Both the position numbers and the translations under genes were made by a program. 18,340 nucleotides of DNA from JAFKKF01 sp035651055 (lineage in GTDB: Bacteria > Pseudomonadota > Alphaproteobacteria > Rhizobiales > Kaistiaceae). Below, in pieces: positions 9,036-16,010 of this stretch (the first letter of the stretch is position 1; each line of letters starts with the position of its first letter). A model generated the notes under the pieces. That model saw nothing but the letters and a program-made list of their open reading frames with translations, made no database searches and had not been told where the DNA came from. Location: the NCBI GenBank assembly GCA_035651055.1, contig DASRGK010000103.1, positions 1-18,340 of the forward strand, written 5' to 3'.

Positions 9036-10649
9036 TTATAAATCCAGTTCGTCCTGCTTGGCGTCGCTTTCGCGCTTCGCCTTGCGGAACGCGGTGTTGT
9101 CGATGATCGGCAGGTTGGCGCGCGCGCCCGTCATCAGTTCTTCGATGGTGAGAATCTGAATCTTGCGGAAGCGGGCGGAGCCGGTGCCCATGTCGATTTC
9201 CTCGTAGCCGGCCGACACCGCTTCCTTCTCGGCCTGCGCCGAAGGCGGGTTAAGCGCGATCAGGATACCGACGAGCGCCTTCTCTCGCTCGACCACGGAC
9301 TTCAGCTTGTGCACCACATCGACGCCGACATGCTCGCCGCCCTTCACCTCGATGATGGCGCGGTGGCTCTGGTTCTTGCCGGTGCGGAGATAGACGATGC
9401 CGTCGATACCGGTGTCGGCGCCCTTGCGGCCGCCCTTCCACGGCTGCGCGTCCGGGATGAGCGTGATCGCCCATTTCTGGAACTCGTGCTTGTTGCGGAG
9501 GGCGAGGTCGCGCGCGGCGGCGAGATCGCGCGGCACGCCGATCGTCTCGAACCGGATGCCGGGGAACGCCTCGCGAAGCCGCCGCTCGATCAGCGAGATG
9601 GCGAGATGGGTAACGTCGATGCCGATCCACCGGCGCCCAAGTTTCTGCGCGGCGTGAACGGTCGTGCCGCAGCCACAGAATGGGTCGAGGACTATGTCGC
9701 CTTCGTTGGACGAGGCGGAGATGATGCGTTCGAGAAGTGCGACAGGTTTCTGGGTATCGTACCCTAGCCGCTCCTCAGAAATGTTGGCGACTCGGGGGAT
9801 GTCGGTCCAGATCGATTGGGCCTTCGCACCCTCCAAATCCTCCAGGTAGACTTTCAGGCCATCAAGGCGAGGAGTTCCGTCTTTCTTCTTCAAGATGAGA
9901 CCCTGGGTCCACCATTCTTCAAGCTGCTCCAGAGTGTGGGCCCAACCACGAGTCGGACCTGGCGTTGTCCCTCGCCACTCGAACTTCCCCGAAGAACTGT
10001 TCTTTCGTTCGGCAGTCAGGTTCTCTGCCTTGTAGAGACGCCCTTCTTCGTCTTCTTCATAGCGTGACAGTTGTTGCGCTGAGAATTCCGTGAACGTCCA
10101 GTTCCAAGTCCACTTCTTAGATTTCGTATAGTAGAAGATCACATCATGAATTCTGCCAAATCGTTTGCCTGAGTTGTGACTATTATTTCGCTTCCAAACG
10201 ATTTCGTTGCGGAACTGCTGTTTACCGAAAATCGCATCCAACAATATCTTCAAGTAATGGCTCGCAGTCGGATCGCAGTGCAGATAGAGCGAGCCCGTCG
10301 GCTTGAGGACGCGGTGCAGTTCGATGAGGCGCACAGCCATCATGGCGAGATACGCCATCATGTCGTTCTCGCCGAGGAACCCACGCATCGCTTCGAGCAT
10401 GCGCGCCGCGTCGCTGTTCTGACCTTTGAGCACCTGCCAGTAGGCATCCTCGGCTGAATCGTTCCAGTGCCAGGTGTCTTCGAACGCCTCGATCTGCGCG
10501 CGGCTGCCTTCGCCGGACGGCGCCTTGAAGAGGACGTTGTAGGTGGCGTTCGAATTGAAGGGCGGGTCGAGATAGACGAGGTCGACCGACTCGTCCGCGA
10601 TGTGCTCGCGGAGGATTGGGAGGTTGTCCCCGTAGTAGAGCCGGTTCAT
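9036..10649 (-). CDS. Beta-class DNA methyltransferase fused to an Mrr-like nuclease domain
   Basis: This 537-residue protein probably methylates a specific DNA site (adenine N6 or cytosine N4) and carries its own PD-(D/E)XK domain. Motif IV DPPF is at 28-31, and the SAM-binding FCGCGTT is at 324-330. This order marks the beta class, with the target-recognition region between. The C-terminal part has FQKWAI, then GADTGIDG (Asp412, Asp416) and IIEVKGG (Glu434, Lys436), the pattern of Mrr-like endonucleases. The ATG at 10649 is chosen because AGAGGG precedes it by eight bases; an ATG at 10670 lacks such a site. No separate restriction or specificity gene lies nearby, so it may be a one-protein restriction-modification enzyme or a solitary methylase with a worn nuclease. 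The section 10021-10260 is far poorer in GC than its flanks. Confidence 0.82.
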   Translation of the reverse strand: MNRLYYGDNLPILREHIADESVDLVYLDPPFNSNATYNVLFKAPSGEGSRAQIEAFEDTWHWNDSAEDAYWQVLKGQNSDAARMLEAMRGFLGENDMMAYLAMMAVRLIELHRVLKPTGSLYLHCDPTASHYLKILLDAIFGKQQFRNEIVWKRNNSHNSGKRFGRIHDVIFYYTKSKKWTWNWTFTEFSAQQLSRYEEDEEGRLYKAENLTAERKNSSSGKFEWRGTTPGPTRGWAHTLEQLEEWWTQGLILKKKDGTPRLDGLKVYLEDLEGAKAQSIWTDIPRVANISEERLGYDTQKPVALLERIISASSNEGDIVLDPFCGCGTTVHAAQKLGRRWIGIDVTHLAISLIERRLREAFPGIRFETIGVPRDLAAARDLALRNKHEFQKWAITLIPDAQPWKGGRKGADTGIDGIVYLRTGKNQSHRAIIEVKGGEHVGVDVVHKLKSVVEREKALVGILIALNPPSAQAEKEAVSAGYEEIDMGTGSARFRKIQILTIEELMTGARANLPIIDNTAFRKAKRESDAKQDELDL

Positions 10650-10901
10650 GCGGCGCGCCCTCTGGAACATAACAGGAACACATACTACCATTGCGGGCAA
10701 GGGCGATTCGACGTCCAAAACCCAGAAGGACTATGGCGACAAACCCGCCGAAGGGCGACGGCCATCGCATTGGCGCGGTCCGCGACCGGCGCGGCTGATG
10801 CGGGACTTTTCCAGGCGATCGTTCGCGGGCGCGGGAACGAACCGAGAGGGGAGAGGGTGGAGCATCGATCCTGATCGCCACCGCAGGCAGAATGGGGCGC
10901 T

Positions 10902-10926
10902 CACCTCTCCCCACCGGGGAGAGGTG
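10902..10926. repeat. Perfect 11-bp hairpin, CACCTCTCCCC / GGGGAGAGGTG
   Basis: The left arm 10902-10912 and right arm 10916-10926 pair exactly around a three-base loop. No run of T follows on either strand, so it is not a standard terminator. Similar CTCTCCCC/GGGGAGAG palindromes are scattered between genes in many alphaproteobacteria. Confidence 0.65.
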
Positions 10927-11116
10927 GTGCCAACGCCCGGTGTCAGTTCCGCGGCACCGGTATCACGCGCCAGCGGGCGCGCCTGCCGCGCTGTACACAC
11001 AATCGCCAAGGCGCGAGAGCGCGCCGAGCCGGGTTCGATTGCGCCGCCGCGGCGGAACAGTGGCGCGCGCGTATCGGCACCTTTCCGAGGCGGGCGAATA
11101 GCTGGATGCGTCGGCC

Positions 11117-11343
11117 CAGTGCGTCCTTCGAGGCTCGGGCTTCGCCCGAGCACCTCAGGATGGCATTCGGGGTGGGCGGTCGGGGTGCCCGGTCGGGGGG
11201 CCCGGTCGGGTGCGCGGTCGGCCGCCCGGTCGGCGGCCCCATGAGGGCTGTCGCCGCACTCGGCTCGCACGCACCGGCATATCATCCCGCATCGCCATCC
11301 TGAGGTCCTCGCCGCTCGCGGCGAGCCTCGAAGGACGCACTGG
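11117..11343. repeat. Inverted pair of GTCCTTCGAGGCTCG palindromes
   Basis: The unit 11117-11162 runs from CAGTGCGTCCTTCGAGGCTC to CCTCAGGATG. The unit 11296-11342 is its inverse, running from CATCCTGAGG to CCTCGAAGGACGCACTG. Each has an internal stem (CTCGGGC...GCCCGAG; CTCGCCG...CGGCGAG). This is the CCTCATCCTGAGGAGC...CTCGAAGGATG family common in Rhizobiales. The pair encloses a tandem array. Confidence 0.75.
11173..11234. repeat. Five tandem 12-13 bp units with core CGGTCGG
   Basis: The core CGGTCGG recurs at 11177, 11190, 11203, 11215 and 11227, that is at steps of 13, 13, 12 and 12 bases. The surrounding bases follow the pattern (T/G/C)G(C/G)(C/G)CGGTCGG(G/C). The drift in unit length argues against a coding repeat. 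Confidence 0.7.
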
Positions 11344-11438
11344 CGGCAAGGCAGGTCGATGTCGCGGCGGGAAGGGGTGCCGGCCGTGGCGGGCGTGGTA
11401 TCGTCGAATCCCTCCTTCGCGGCTCTCGGTTCATATCG

Positions 11439-12872
11439 ATGCTCTTCGCGCAAATGATCTCGCACCATGCGGCGAGCTATCCTGGCCGCCCCGCGGTCAT
11501 TCTCGCCGACCGGATTGTCACCTACGGGATGCTGGAGGCGGGCATCGGCCTTGCGGCGGAGCGCCTCGCGGCGGGAGGCTTGCGGCCCGGGGACGTGGCC
11601 GGGATCGTGGTCGCCAACCCGGCGCGGCACCTGGCGCTGATCTACGCGCTCTACCGGCTCGGCGTTCCTTCGGTGTCGCTGCGCGGAGCCGGCGATGCGG
11701 CGACCCCCGGGCTCGACCTGACGGTCCTCGTAACCGATGCCGCGGCGGATACATCGCTGCGCCAGGTCGTGGTCGACGACGCCTGGTTTGCCGAAGCACC
11801 GGAGGGCGCCCCGCCGGCGCCGAGAGAGACCCCGTTCGGGCCCGACGACGTCTGGCGCATCGCCCTGTCATCCGGGACGACGGGCGTGCCGAAGCCGGTC
11901 TGGTTCTCGCCGCGCCAGTCGGATGCGCGGATGGCGACGTACATCCTGTCGCTCGGCGCGGCAGGCGGCTGGGACCGCGTCGTCTGTCCGTTCGGCCTCT
12001 TCATCGGCTGGGGCGCGGAGACGGCGCTGGTTGCGCTGGCACAGGGAAAGTCGCTGCTCTTCCCGCAATCGGCGCGGGAGACGCTGCAGATGATCTCGGT
12101 CTTTTCCGGCGACGTCCTGATGTGCTCGACCAACCACCTGCAGACGCTCCTCGACCTGCAGCGCGAGGGGTTCACGCCGCTGCCGTCGCTTCGCCAGGTC
12201 TATTCGGGCGGCGCCCCTTTCTCGCCCCAGCTCATCGCCGAGGTCCAGGCGAAGATCTGCGGCAAGGTGGTGTTCGGCTTCGGCACGACCGAAGTCGGCG
12301 CGGTCACCCTGGCGCCGGTCGACCGGCTGCCGGTGCTGAGCGGGGCGACCGGCTACGTCTGGCCGTGGATCGAGATGGAAATCGTCGACGAGGCCGGGAG
12401 CGTGTTGCCGGCGGGTGAGGAAGGCGTGATGCGCATACGCTCGCCGCAGCAGGGCTGGTTCGGCGATCGCCCGAGGCCCGGGGCTCCGCCGGGGCCGGAC
12501 CTGCCGTGGTTCTATCCCGGCGACCGGGCGCTTATGCAGCCGGACGGAATGGTCGTGGTGACGGGGCGCGTTTCGGAGATCATCAACATCGGTGGCGTGA
12601 AGCTGCCTCCAGACCTCATCGAAATGACAATCCGCAGCCATCCTCTGGTCGCCGACGCAGGCGCGATCGGAGCGCCGTCCCCGGCCGGGATCGACGAAAT
12701 CCGGGTGGCGGTCGTGGCCCGGGGGCCGGTGAGCGAGGCGGAACTGGCGGCCCATCTCACCGCCCGCGTCCCGGGCGTCCACGGCTGCCGCATCGTCTTT
12801 GTCGACGCGGTCCCGCGGACAGGTTCGGGCAAGGCCGTCAGGCCTGCCCTTAGGGCATTGCTCGGCGCCTGA
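11439..12872 (+). CDS. AMP-forming acyl/aryl-CoA ligase-like enzyme (ANL superfamily)
   Basis: This 477-residue enzyme belongs to the adenylate-forming family, which activates a carboxylic acid with ATP and usually passes it to CoA. The visible core motifs are A3 SSGTTGVPKP, A5 FGTTEVG, A7 YPGDRALMQPDG, the hinge A8 GRVSEIINIGGVKL, and A10 PRTGSGKAVR with the catalytic lysine at 465. The substrate cannot be read from the sequence. It is shorter than typical acyl-CoA synthetases (500-550), mostly because of a compact N-terminal lobe. No carrier protein, thioesterase or condensation gene is adjacent, so it is probably not part of a peptide-synthetase cluster. The ATG at 11439 fits the family start (MLFAQMISHHAASYPGRPA), but no clear Shine-Dalgarno precedes it. 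Confidence 0.8.
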   Translation: MLFAQMISHHAASYPGRPAVILADRIVTYGMLEAGIGLAAERLAAGGLRPGDVAGIVVANPARHLALIYALYRLGVPSVSLRGAGDAATPGLDLTVLVTDAAADTSLRQVVVDDAWFAEAPEGAPPAPRETPFGPDDVWRIALSSGTTGVPKPVWFSPRQSDARMATYILSLGAAGGWDRVVCPFGLFIGWGAETALVALAQGKSLLFPQSARETLQMISVFSGDVLMCSTNHLQTLLDLQREGFTPLPSLRQVYSGGAPFSPQLIAEVQAKICGKVVFGFGTTEVGAVTLAPVDRLPVLSGATGYVWPWIEMEIVDEAGSVLPAGEEGVMRIRSPQQGWFGDRPRPGAPPGPDLPWFYPGDRALMQPDGMVVVTGRVSEIINIGGVKLPPDLIEMTIRSHPLVADAGAIGAPSPAGIDEIRVAVVARGPVSEAELAAHLTARVPGVHGCRIVFVDAVPRTGSGKAVRPALRALLGA

Positions 12873-12921
12873 GCGACCGTTGCAAATCTGCCACCGCCCA
12901 GTGTCGGAGCTCGGCCGACGG

Positions 12922-12950
12922 TTGGCTTAAGGCCAAATCGGATGCATATT
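12922..12950 (+). promoter_or_regulatory. Promoter of the outer-membrane protein gene, with a dyad
   Basis: TTGGCT (12922-12927) and CATATT (12945-12950) are 17 bases apart, each matching four of six consensus positions. CCAAAT (12933-12938) and ATTTGG (12948-12953) form a dyad over the spacer and -10, where a regulator could bind. Confidence 0.42.
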
Positions 12951-12990
12951 TGGAGCCGAAACTGATTTGCGGTCCGGGGGCCGGTTCTTG

Positions 12991-13677
12991 ATGCGCGCCT
13001 ATCTCCTGGCTTCGGTGAGCGTCCTTGCGGCTTCGGTTGCCGGCGGAGCGAAGGCCGGCGCTCTCGACTGGCAGGGGACTTATGTCGGCATCTTCGGCGG
13101 ATACGGCAGCCTCCACCAGGACGCGACGGAAACCAATGACGGCGGCGGCGTCTTCAACAGCGTCGGGACGACGTTCGGCCTCACCACCGGCGGCGCGATC
13201 GGCGGCGTCGAGGCGGGGCGCAACTGGCGCGCCGGCAAGTTCGTCTATGGCATCGAGGCCGACGTAGGTTTCTCGAGCATCGACGGTTCGGTCGTCCACC
13301 CGACCCTGGGCGGAGACCTCACCCAGGCGGCGGCCCTGAAAGCGCTTGCGACCCTGCGGGCCCGAGGCGGCGTCACGATCGGCAACACGCTGCTCTTCGG
13401 TACTGCCGGCGTGGCTTTCGCCGACCTTCACGACCAGGCCTACGCCACGAGCGACCCGACGGTGATCGCCGTCGAGAAGTCCGGCTGGCGGGCAGGCGGG
13501 GTGATCGGCGGGGGCGTCGAGACGGCGCTGACGCCGAAACTCTCGCTGAAGGGCGAGATTCTGTTCGCCGGGTTCCCGAAGGTGGCGGGTGTCAATACGG
13601 GCAGTTCAGGCGGCTATGGTTTCGACTTCAAGGACTGCCTCGTGGTCGCGCGGGCCGGCCTCAATTTCCACTTCTAG
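12991..13677 (+). CDS. Outer-membrane beta-barrel protein, Omp25/31-like
   Basis: This is a 228-residue exported protein. The N-terminus MRAYLLASVSVLAASVAGGA is a clear signal peptide, with likely cleavage after AKA at about 24. The mature part starts with WQGTYVGIFGGYG, has alternating hydrophobic strands, and ends GLNFHF, where the last Phe is the usual C-terminal signal for barrel assembly. This build matches the small eight-stranded Omp25/31-type proteins abundant in Rhizobiales, which stabilise the envelope or face the host. The ATG at 12991 gives a compact signal peptide; a TTG at 12967 would add an unneeded basic leader. GGGGG (12976-12980) may act as the ribosome site. It has its own likely promoter and appears to be a single-gene unit. 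Confidence 0.82.
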   Translation: MRAYLLASVSVLAASVAGGAKAGALDWQGTYVGIFGGYGSLHQDATETNDGGGVFNSVGTTFGLTTGGAIGGVEAGRNWRAGKFVYGIEADVGFSSIDGSVVHPTLGGDLTQAAALKALATLRARGGVTIGNTLLFGTAGVAFADLHDQAYATSDPTVIAVEKSGWRAGGVIGGGVETALTPKLSLKGEILFAGFPKVAGVNTGSSGGYGFDFKDCLVVARAGLNFHF

Positions 13678-13756
13678 CCTGTTGCATCGATAGGGGCGGT
13701 GAAGCGGCGGGCAGGCGGCCTTCCGCGCTCTGCCAATTCTGGTCCGCCCCAAGCGC

Positions 13757-13785
13757 TTGCCTTGGCGCGACTATCCCCATATAAG
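13757..13785 (+). promoter_or_regulatory. Promoter of the rpsB operon
   Basis: TTGCCT (13757-13762) and TATAAG (13780-13785) lie 17 bases apart; the -10 matches five of six consensus positions. It stands about 125 bases before rpsB and is the best promoter in the window. Transcription would start near 13792. Confidence 0.6.
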
Positions 13786-13791
13786 CCGCGC

Positions 13792-13910
13792 CATCTCACA
13801 CGCGGGGTTTGGGTCAATCGGCCGGCTTTGACCGGGCGAACGACCCTTCCGGTGCCTCTAACGAGGCTCACTCCCCGCGGCGGAACAACCGGTAAAGGAG
13901 ACGTGCAGTC
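13792..13910 (+). promoter_or_regulatory. rpsB leader with two hairpins and AAGGAG site
   Basis: The predicted leader is about 120 bases. It contains a stem GGTCAA/TTGACC (13812-13817 with 13828-13833) and a stem GCCTC/GAGGC (13854-13858 with 13863-13867, loop TAAC). The ribosome site AAGGAG (13895-13900) lies ten bases before the ATG. In E. coli S2 represses its own operon through the leader; the same is possible here but is inferred only from position and length. Confidence 0.4.
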
Positions 13911-14996
13911 ATGGCACTGCCTGATTTCAGCATGCGCCAGCTTCTCGAAGCGGGCGTGCATTTCGGCCACCAGAAGCACCGCTGGAACCCCAAAATGGCG
14001 CCGTATATCTACGGCTCCAGGAACAACATCCACATCATGGACCTCGCCCAGACCGTGCCGATGCTCTATCGCGCGCTGGAAGCGGTGAGCGACACGGTGG
14101 CGGGCGGCGGCCGCGTCCTCTTCGTGGGCACCAAGCGCCAGGCGGCCGACGCGATCACGGCGGCGGCCAAGCGCTCGGCGCAGTATTACGTCAATGCCCG
14201 CTGGCTCGGCGGCATGCTCACCAACTGGAAGACCATCTCCAAGTCGATCGCGCGGCTGCGCGAGCTCGATACGCTGCTCGGCGGCGAGGCGCAGGGCCTC
14301 ACCAAGAAGGAACTGCTCACCCTCCAGCGCGAGCGCGACAAGCTCGAAAAGGCGCTCGGCGGCATCAAGGAAATGGGCGGCGTGCCCAACCTCCTCTTCG
14401 TCATCGACACCAACAAGGAAGCGATCGCCATCCAGGAAGCCAACCGCCTCGGCATCCCGGTCGCCGCGATCGTCGATTCGAACTGCGACCCGGACAACAT
14501 CACCTACGTCATTCCGGGCAACGACGATGCCGGCCGCGCGATCACGCTCTACTGCGACCTGGTCGCGCGCGCCGCGATCGACGGCATCTCGCGCGCCCAG
14601 GGCGATGCCGGCATCGACATCGGCGCGCAGGAAGAGGTCGTCGAGCCGGTGATCCTCGAACCGGTCGCCAGCGCCGCCGACGCGACGATGGCCGATGCGG
14701 AAGTCGTGGAGGCGCCGGTTTCGACCGCCAGCACGAAGTCGCGCCGCCAGAAGGCCGCGCCGGTGCAGAAGCTCTTCGAGACGCCGGAAGGCGCGCCGGA
14801 CGACCTGAAGAAGATCCCCGGCATCGGTCCGGTGCTCGAGGCCAAGCTCCGCGATCTCGGCGTCACCCGGCTCGACCAGATCGCCAGTTTCAGCGACGAG
14901 GACCTTGAACGGGTCGACCAGGCCCTCAACCTGAAGGGCCGCACGCTCCGGGACGACTGGGTGGCCAAGGCGCGGGAATTCGCCGCCAGCGCCTGA
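13911..14996 (+). CDS. rpsB: 30S ribosomal protein S2 with C-terminal helix-hairpin-helix tail
   Basis: The first ~240 residues are a normal S2, which joins the small ribosomal subunit late and helps S1 bind. Motifs include LLEAGVHFGHQKHRWNPKM, FVGTKRQA, NARWLGGMLTNW and FVIDTNKEAIAIQEA. At 361 residues the protein is ~110 longer than E. coli S2. The extra part is an acidic/alanine-rich linker followed by about 75 residues with DDLKKIPGIGPVLEAKL and DDWVAKAREFA. The same module ends L21 and NuoE in many alphaproteobacteria. Its role on the ribosome is not known to me. A good Shine-Dalgarno (AAGGAG) and its own promoter precede it, and it leads the tsf-pyrH-frr-uppS-cdsA operon. Confidence 0.97.
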   Translation: MALPDFSMRQLLEAGVHFGHQKHRWNPKMAPYIYGSRNNIHIMDLAQTVPMLYRALEAVSDTVAGGGRVLFVGTKRQAADAITAAAKRSAQYYVNARWLGGMLTNWKTISKSIARLRELDTLLGGEAQGLTKKELLTLQRERDKLEKALGGIKEMGGVPNLLFVIDTNKEAIAIQEANRLGIPVAAIVDSNCDPDNITYVIPGNDDAGRAITLYCDLVARAAIDGISRAQGDAGIDIGAQEEVVEPVILEPVASAADATMADAEVVEAPVSTASTKSRRQKAAPVQKLFETPEGAPDDLKKIPGIGPVLEAKLRDLGVTRLDQIASFSDEDLERVDQALNLKGRTLRDDWVAKAREFAASA

Positions 14997-15014
14997 TTTT
15001 CGAGGAATTTTGCA

Positions 15015-15941
15015 ATGAGCATCACCGCAGGCATGGTGAAGGAACTCCGCGACAAGACCGGCGCGGGGATGATGGACTGCAAGTCGGCGCTGACCGAGAC
15101 CGGCGGCAACCTCGAAGCCGCGGTCGACTGGCTGCGCACCAAGGGGCTCGCCAAGGCGGCCAAGAAGGCCGGCCGGGTCGCCGCGGAAGGGCTCATCGGC
15201 GTCAAGTCGACGGGGACCCGCGCGGTCATCGTCGAGGTCAATTCGGAGACCGATTTCGTCGCCCGCAACGCCGAGTTCCAGAAGCTCGTCGCCGACATCG
15301 CCGACGCGGCTCTGTCGACCGACGGCAGCGTCGAGAAGGTTCTGGCCGCCAAACTCGCCAACGGGGCGCGGGTCGAGGACGCGATCAAGTCGGCGGTGGC
15401 GACGATCGGCGAGAATATCGCCCTCCGCCGGAGCGCCATCGTCGAGGTGAAGTCGGGGGCGGTGGCGACCTACGTCCACAGCCCGGTCGCGCCGCACCTC
15501 GGCAAGATCGGCATCCTCGTCGGCTTCGAGTCGACGGGGAATCCCGAGAAGCTCGGCCAGGTCGGCCGTCACGTCGCGATGCACATCGCGGCGGCGAACC
15601 CGCTCGCCGTGCGGCCCGAGGAACTCGACCCGGAGGTCGTGGCGCGCGAGCGCGCGATCTTCGCCGAGCAGGCGCGCGCCTCGGGCAAGCCGGAAGCGGT
15701 CATCGAGAAGATGATCGAGGGCCGCATCCGCAAGTTCTACGAGGAAGTCGTCCTCCTCGCCCAGGCCTTCGTCCGCGACCCCGAGAAGACGGTCGAGAAG
15801 GCGCTGAAGGAGTTCGAGAAGGAGGTCGGCGGCGGCATCCACGTCACCCGCTTCGTCGCCTTCCGGCTGGGCGAGGGCATCGAGCGCGAGACCACCGACT
15901 TTGCCGCCGAAGTCGCCGCGGCGGCCGCCCCCAAAGACTGA
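15015..15941 (+). CDS. tsf: Elongation factor Ts
   Basis: EF-Ts swaps GDP for GTP on EF-Tu during translation. The 308 residues are the usual length for the family. The N-terminal UBA-like part shows MVKELRDKTGAGMMDCKSAL and WLRTKGLAKAAKKAGR. The core begins with EVNSETDFVARNAEF, where TDFVAR is the family signature that inserts into EF-Tu. A C-terminal FYEEVVLLAQAFVRDPEKTV segment completes it. GAGGA (15002-15006) lies eight bases before the ATG, and only 18 bases separate it from rpsB, so the two are translated from one message. The gene is followed by two overlapping hairpins that lead up to pyrH. Confidence 0.97.
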   Translation: MSITAGMVKELRDKTGAGMMDCKSALTETGGNLEAAVDWLRTKGLAKAAKKAGRVAAEGLIGVKSTGTRAVIVEVNSETDFVARNAEFQKLVADIADAALSTDGSVEKVLAAKLANGARVEDAIKSAVATIGENIALRRSAIVEVKSGAVATYVHSPVAPHLGKIGILVGFESTGNPEKLGQVGRHVAMHIAAANPLAVRPEELDPEVVARERAIFAEQARASGKPEAVIEKMIEGRIRKFYEEVVLLAQAFVRDPEKTVEKALKEFEKEVGGGIHVTRFVAFRLGEGIERETTDFAAEVAAAAAPKD

Positions 15942-16010
15942 GGCGGCCGAGCTGGCGCGAGTCCGGCCAAGTGACTCGGCCGCCGCCATCGTGTAACCCC
16001 GATGGCGGCG
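15942..16010 (+). promoter_or_regulatory. Two mutually exclusive hairpins between tsf and pyrH
   Basis: Hairpin A pairs GGCGGCCGAG (15942-15951) with CTCGGCCGCC (15975-15984), a perfect ten-base stem. Hairpin B pairs CGCCGCCATCG (15981-15991) with CGATGGCGGCG (16000-16010), a perfect eleven-base stem with an eight-base loop. B contains the pyrH ATG at 16002. They share 15981-15984, so full A and full B cannot form together. No T-run follows either, so neither is a simple terminator. Regulation is inferred. Confidence 0.45.

Larger units (their letters stand above)
10650..11438. other. Gene-free region with several repeats
   Basis: No credible gene was found in this stretch. 10650-10900 holds only the upstream region of the methyltransferase, where no convincing promoter was recognised. 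Then come a perfect 11-bp hairpin, about 190 bases with nothing recognisable, an inverted repeat pair enclosing a short tandem array, and about 95 bases leading into the ligase. It could have formed by repeated insertion of small palindromes beside an acquired gene. Confidence 0.55.

Noticed and set aside
9036..10649. Mod subunit of a type III restriction system
   Set aside because: No res helicase-nuclease gene is adjacent, and the protein has its own C-terminal nuclease-like domain.
10731..11630. 299-codon antisense frame upstream of the ligase
   Set aside because: It spans hairpins, the inverted pair and the tandem array, and runs into the ligase; no domain was seen.
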